From NCBI GenBank assembly GCA_019203745.1, contig CP078104.1:1054001-1118000 (forward strand): 64,000 bases of DNA, written 5' to 3'. Each line of letters begins with the position of its first letter. Position 1 is the stretch's first letter. Below are positions 59,579 to 64,000 of the stretch, piece after piece. Both the position numbers and the translations under genes were made by a program. The DNA is from Chryseobacterium sp. E1 (GTDB lineage Bacteria; Bacteroidota; Bacteroidia; Flavobacteriales; Weeksellaceae). The notes beneath the pieces were generated by a model that worked only from the letters and a program-made list of their open reading frames with translations, was not told where the DNA came from and ran no database searches.

Positions 59579-61019
59579 TTATTTATTCCACCACATTTTC
59601 ACATTGATATCATCTCCGCCCATCTGCTGTACTGCTGCCTGATAATTTGCTGTATTCAATACTTTGGGATTAGGGGATACATCAGTCTCTGCGGAAGATT
59701 GCCGTTATTCAATAATCCTCCGTTATTGGGAAGTACCGGGAATCCTGTTCTTCTTTTTCAAACCACTGCTGATGGTCTACAAAGAATAAAGCGATGTATT
59801 TCTGAAGCATGATTTTTTCAGATCTGCTTCGTAGGCAACATTCGGGTTGTCGAAATAATTGGCAGGAGTTACCGCTCCCCACTGTTCTATAGAAGCTTTC
59901 ACACCGTTTTCGTAATAGTTTTTGCACTTCCGCTGATGATGCCTTTAAGGGCAAGCTCGGCCATTGTAAACTGAAGCTCGGCATAAGGATATACAAAAAT
60001 CTTCATGGGTGCCTTTGCCAGGTTCTGATTAAGGTTTGAAGGCTGATAAGTAAATACGGTCCCGAAAGGATATCCCGACGGTGCACCCACATATCCTATA
60101 TTATTTCCTTTCAGGTCTTTTGCCTGGCTAAGGAACATTGGGATACGGGGATCATTATTGGCTTTTAAAGCCTGTACAAAGAAGTCTGAAGCGGCTCTTC
60201 CGGTAGTAAAATCCTGAGGTCTTGCAATAGGCGGCATCAATGGGGAAACTCCTGTGATATCAAGCTTTACAGCATCCGCATTGCTTTGAAAAACCGGATA
60301 TACTGCAGGATTATTGGCAATTTCCTGAATTCTTTCTTTGACGTTTACTTCACCCTCTTTGCTTAAAATTCTTGTCAGTAATCTCAGGGAAAGTGAATTA
60401 CAGAATTTTTTCCAGTTGTTGATCCCGTTCGGATCTGTATCTGCTTTATAGAAAAGATCTCCTCCCGTAAGCATTTTATTGGTAATGAATAGGGAGTTGG
60501 CGGTTTTAAGATCATCCAACAAACGCACATAAATATCTTTCTGCTTATCAAACTTAGGCTGTAAAATATTATCATCCAGCTGTGATGCCTGTGAAAAAGG
60601 GACATCGCCATAGGTATCAGTAAGATTGGAATAGATCCATGCATTCAAAACCATGGAAATGGCCTGATAATTTTGTCTCCTTCATTAATGGCCGCTTTTT
60701 TCAGATCATCTACCTGCTTCAGCCATTTGTAAGAATTGTTCCAGAAACCGGATCCTGTATTTTCTGTGATGTAATACCTGCTCAGTGAGTTTCCTTCATT
60801 AGGGAAATCCAGGGATACCTGCATGATATCAAAGGTAAAATCATTAGCCCTGTTGTATCCCACTACAGACATATTATACTGTACCGGAACCAGCAAAGCA
60901 CTGGCAACAGGAACATTGATTCTGCTTTTATCTTTATTGATCTCGTCAAGGTTCCTGTCACAGGAAACGACACTGCTTACAAGGGCAAGAAATGAGCATA
61001 TATAGACTAGTTTTTTCAT
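59579..61019 (-). CDS. SusD/RagB-family nutrient-binding lipoprotein
   Basis: About 481 aa after five single-base repairs (near 60667, 59926, 59817, 59748 and 59680). Lipoprotein signal MKKLVYICSFLALVSSVVSC, followed by DRNLDEINKDKSRINVP. Segments AWIYSNLTDTYGDVPFSQA and YPYAELQFTMAELALKG are typical of the SusD-like_2 group. The C-terminus is MGGDDINVKMWWNK. It sits on the cell surface as the lid of the SusC channel. It starts 11 nt after susC. Confidence 0.9.
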
Positions 61020-61030
61020 TTTCTGATTTT

Positions 61031-64000
61031 TTAAAATTTAACGTTTAACTGAATTCCGATTGTTCTGGACTGCGGCAACTGTCCTATTTCCACACCCGGA
61101 GTAATGGTGGAATTATCAAGGGTAGCCACTTCCGGATCAAATAATGGGAATTTTGACCACATCCAAAGGTTTCTTCCGAATAAGGCAAGGGTAATATCTG
61201 TAACTTTTAAAGGTTCAATAGTGGATTTCGGGAAAGAATAAGAGATTCTCGCATCTCTCAGCTTAATGAATGAGGTATCGAATGAGTTGGTTTCCACATT
61301 GGCCCTTCTGTAATAATCTCCGTAATAGGTGTAAACAGGAATTCCTTTTGTATTGGGAGAAAAGCTTCCGTCCGGATTCTGAACTACTCCTTCCCTATTA
61401 TAAGACCACCCGGATTATCTCTTCCCACAAGTGTATGGGTAAGTTTCCCCTGTTCAGACATTTTGTGATGGGACTGCGAATAGGCAGTTCCTTTATACTG
61501 GCCGTCAAATGAAAAGCTTACACTGATATTTTTATACCTGAATTCGTTCTGAAGACCTGCTCTCCACTTCGGGTAGGCATTTCCTATCTTTTTCATTTCA
61601 TTCGGTTTTGCGGTAAGGCCGTCAGTGCCATAAATCACCTGCCCGTCCGGCGAATACATCAGTCCGTATCCGTACATATCTCCCAAAGAACCGCCCACTA
61701 CAGCATTATAATACACCACACCGCCTATACTTCCCATTGTATAAGGTGCTCCTTTAAATTCTTCAGGTAAGGAAAGGATTTTGTTCCTATTCATAGACCA
61801 GTTGGCATTCACATTCCATGAGAAGTTTTTCGTTTTGACAGGGTAAGCACTCAGGGACATTTCAATACCTCTGTTTCTCAGCTCACCGGAGTTGATGATC
61901 CTTTTATTATACCCTGTTTCATACAACACAGGAATAATGATCGACTGGTCTTTGGAGTTATTCTGATAAAATGTAAAGTTGAAGATCAGTCTGTTTTTCA
62001 GAAGGTTAAAATCCATTCCTCCTTCTATATTCGTGATCATTTCCGGTTTAAGGTTTGGATTCGGGTATAAGGAAGGGGATTCTACCGATCCTGTAAACAC
62101 ACTGTTATCATAATATTTTTCAAGCATGTAGTTGTAAGTGTCGTTTCCTACCTGTGACCATGATAATCTGAGTTTCCAAAGGTTTAAATTATCTGATTTT
62201 AATTTAAAAATATCAGATAAAACAAATGAAGAAGCTACCGACGGATAGAAATATGATCTATTGTGGCTTGGAAGCGTGCTGCTCCAATCGTTTCTTGCCG
62301 TCACATCCAGGAAGATCATATCTTTATAGCTGAAGTTGGCTAATGCATATACACTATTCACTTGGTTATCATTAGGGCTGGCAAGCTTAAAATCCTGTGA
62401 AGTGGCATTGGAAAGCTGGTAAAGTCCGGCCCTGTTGAGTCCTATTGCCCTGTAATCATTCATCGTGTATTCATGATACCTAATATTTCCTCCTGCAGAA
62501 GCTGTCACGCCAAAGTCACCGAATTTATTTTTGTAAGTAAGAAGGATATCATTATTAAGGTCAAAATACCGGATGTATTGTTCTCTGTAAAATCCTTTCA
62601 GATAATTGGCAGAGCTCCACGGTCTTCTTTGGGTGCGAAGCTCATTGCTCCATTCCAGACCTGTTTTATAGACGATATCAAAATTCTTTGCCAGCTGGTA
62701 GCTGATGTTGATATTTCCGGTTATTATTTTTTTGTTTGTACTGTTCAGGTTTTCGTAAGCGATCAGATAGGGATTATCAATATAGGAACTGAAAGGATGT
62801 ACCTGATCTATCTGCTCGGCTCCTTTTCTCCAGATCGGCTTATACCAGTCCAGGTCTACATTCGGATTCTGGAAAATCATGAAATAGGAAATCGACTGGT
62901 TATTGTAACCCGTTGCAGGAAGGTTATCACTTTTCGTATTGCTGAAATTGATTTTGGTTCCGATCTTGAGTCTGCTGCTCAGTTTATGATCCAGTGACAA
63001 GGCTGCATTTAATCTGTCAAAACCTGTATTCGGCATCATCCATTCATTTTTCAGGTAAGAAAGAGATGTTCTGAAAGCAGTACTTTCATTGGAATGCTCC
63101 ACAGACAAGCTGTTGGAATAATTGGAACCTACCTGCCAGAAGTCTTTGATATTGTTTTTATAAGGTCTCCACAGTTTTCTTTCCAGGCTCTGCCCTTCTA
63201 TGGCCGGATCATACTGAAAGTAATACTGGCCTTCAAATTTAGGCCCGAAAGCACTACTGGTGGATCCTGTATTCACTCCATCCACAGAAGCTCCGTAAGA
63301 ATAATAGTAGTTTCCGTTTTTATCTCTCTGCTGGGTTCCCTGCCCGTATTCATACTGATAATCCGGCCATTTCAGAACGCTGTCAAAGCTTGTGTAAGAG
63401 TTTAAGGTTACCTGAACTTTTCCTTTTCTGGTCTTTCCGGATTTGGTTGTAATCATAACTGCTCCCCTTGATCCTCTGGAACCGTATAAAGCAGATGCGG
63501 TAGGACCTTTCAGAATGGAAATAGATTCGATATCATCCGGATTGATGCTGTTGAAACTGTCTCCATAATCAATGGGCAGATCTCCTCCTGATCCGGCACC
63601 ATAGGCGGCTGTTCCGGTCCCGGTTTTTCTTCCGCTTAAAGGGACACCATCCACAACAATCAGCGCATCATTGTTTCCAATACTCATAGAAATGTCTCCA
63701 CGAAGGGTGATACGGCTTGTTCCAAGAGGTCCGGCCCCGGCAGTCTGAATCTTCAATCCGGCAACTTTACCCTCTAGCGCCTGTGCCCAGTTGTTGTTCT
63801 GAGTTCTCAGGATTTCCTCAGATTTGACAGTTTGAGTAGAATATCCCAAAGACCTGTCTTCTCTTTTGATTCCCAAAGCAGTAACGACTACTTCGTCAAT
63901 TCCTTTAATACTGTCTTTCTTAGCTTTCTGCTGAGCCGTCAGATGGACACTGAATAATCCTAACAGTGACAAAACCAACAGTTTTTGTGTCTCTTTACGC
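61031..64000 (-). CDS. SusC/RagA-family TonB-linked outer-membrane protein, 5' end outside window
   Basis: About 990 aa visible. The first visible residues (RKETQKLLVLSLLGLFSVHLTAQQ) belong to a signal peptide whose start is past the right edge. GIDEVVVTALGIKREDRSLGYS is the TonB-box/plug border, ADLIVVDGVPLSGRKTG-type text follows and ALYGSRGSRGAVMITTKSGK is the SusC plug signature. There is no carboxypeptidase-like N-terminal domain. One T is missing near 61395; repair adds the last barrel strands ending SRTIGIQLNVKF. Substrate unknown. Confidence 0.93.

Noticed and set aside
1..64000. CRISPR array, prophage or complete insertion sequence
   Set aside because: No regularly spaced repeats, no phage structural genes, and no transposase or integrase could be recognised in any frame.

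Overview
The window looks like a chromosomal stretch of a Chryseobacterium-type flavobacterium (Bacteroidota, Weeksellaceae). It is AT-rich. Promoters read TAnnTTTG, the Bacteroidota -7 box. There is a SusC/SusD pair, and Bacteroidota-typical families are present: WbqC, GSCFA, DUF4269, DUF5683, DUF6438 and a PorT-like barrel. Nothing looks like a prophage, plasmid or CRISPR locus.

Read this annotation with one caution. About four genes in five, including single-copy essential ones (purA, parA, parB, lepB, dapB, obgE), are split by single-base gaps, nearly always in homopolymer runs. Restoring one base at each site gives full-length reading frames with familiar sequence. This is best explained as uncorrected long-read consensus error, so split genes are given as single CDSs over their whole span, and their lengths are stated after repair.

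Layout. 1-256: tandem tRNA-Asp genes. 380-5958 (minus): thioredoxin, then a six-gene operon (ubiA-like, dprE1-like, dprE2-like, HAD phosphatase, PrcB-like lipoprotein, cysteine desulfurase). Four of these match the polyprenyl-phospho-arabinose pathway of actinobacteria. 6156-9883 (minus): OmpA-like and lipocalin-like lipoproteins, a secreted subtilase, WbqC. 9944-14842 (minus): the conserved lepB-dapB-DUF5683-parB-parA block. 15004-17686: a TonB-like protein and purA. 17907-21301 (plus): lipase, P-loop protein, WYL regulator, zinc ribbon, HEAT-repeat protein. 21404-22989: ABC-F ATPase. 23184-28366 (plus): hpt, adk, obgE, two envelope proteins, an RNA helicase. 28426-32873 (minus): polyprenyl synthetase-GSCFA-DUF4269-TatD-membrane protein. 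32951-36605 (minus): PiT phosphate transporter with its DUF47 partner, and a DeaD-type helicase. 36995-39132: DUF2461 and a PD-(D/E)XK nuclease pair. 39364-43723: surface-polysaccharide genes (FkbM methyltransferase, flippase, two glycosyltransferases). 43795-46290: aspA and a cell-wall amidase.

46427-54331 carries tRNA-Ser and three tRNA-Pro/tRNA-Arg pairs. These bracket about 7 kb of accessory-type genes: an MBL hydrolase with a Crp-type regulator, an e(P4) phosphatase, an erythromycin-esterase-like protein with a BcrAB-like ABC exporter, and a thermonuclease. 54907-57585 (minus): SH3-like protein, prmA, a FabG-like SDR. 57964-64000 (minus): a SusC/SusD uptake pair with a secreted calcineurin-like phosphoesterase; susC runs off the right edge.

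Several families of short palindromic intergenic repeats are spread through the window and are listed separately.
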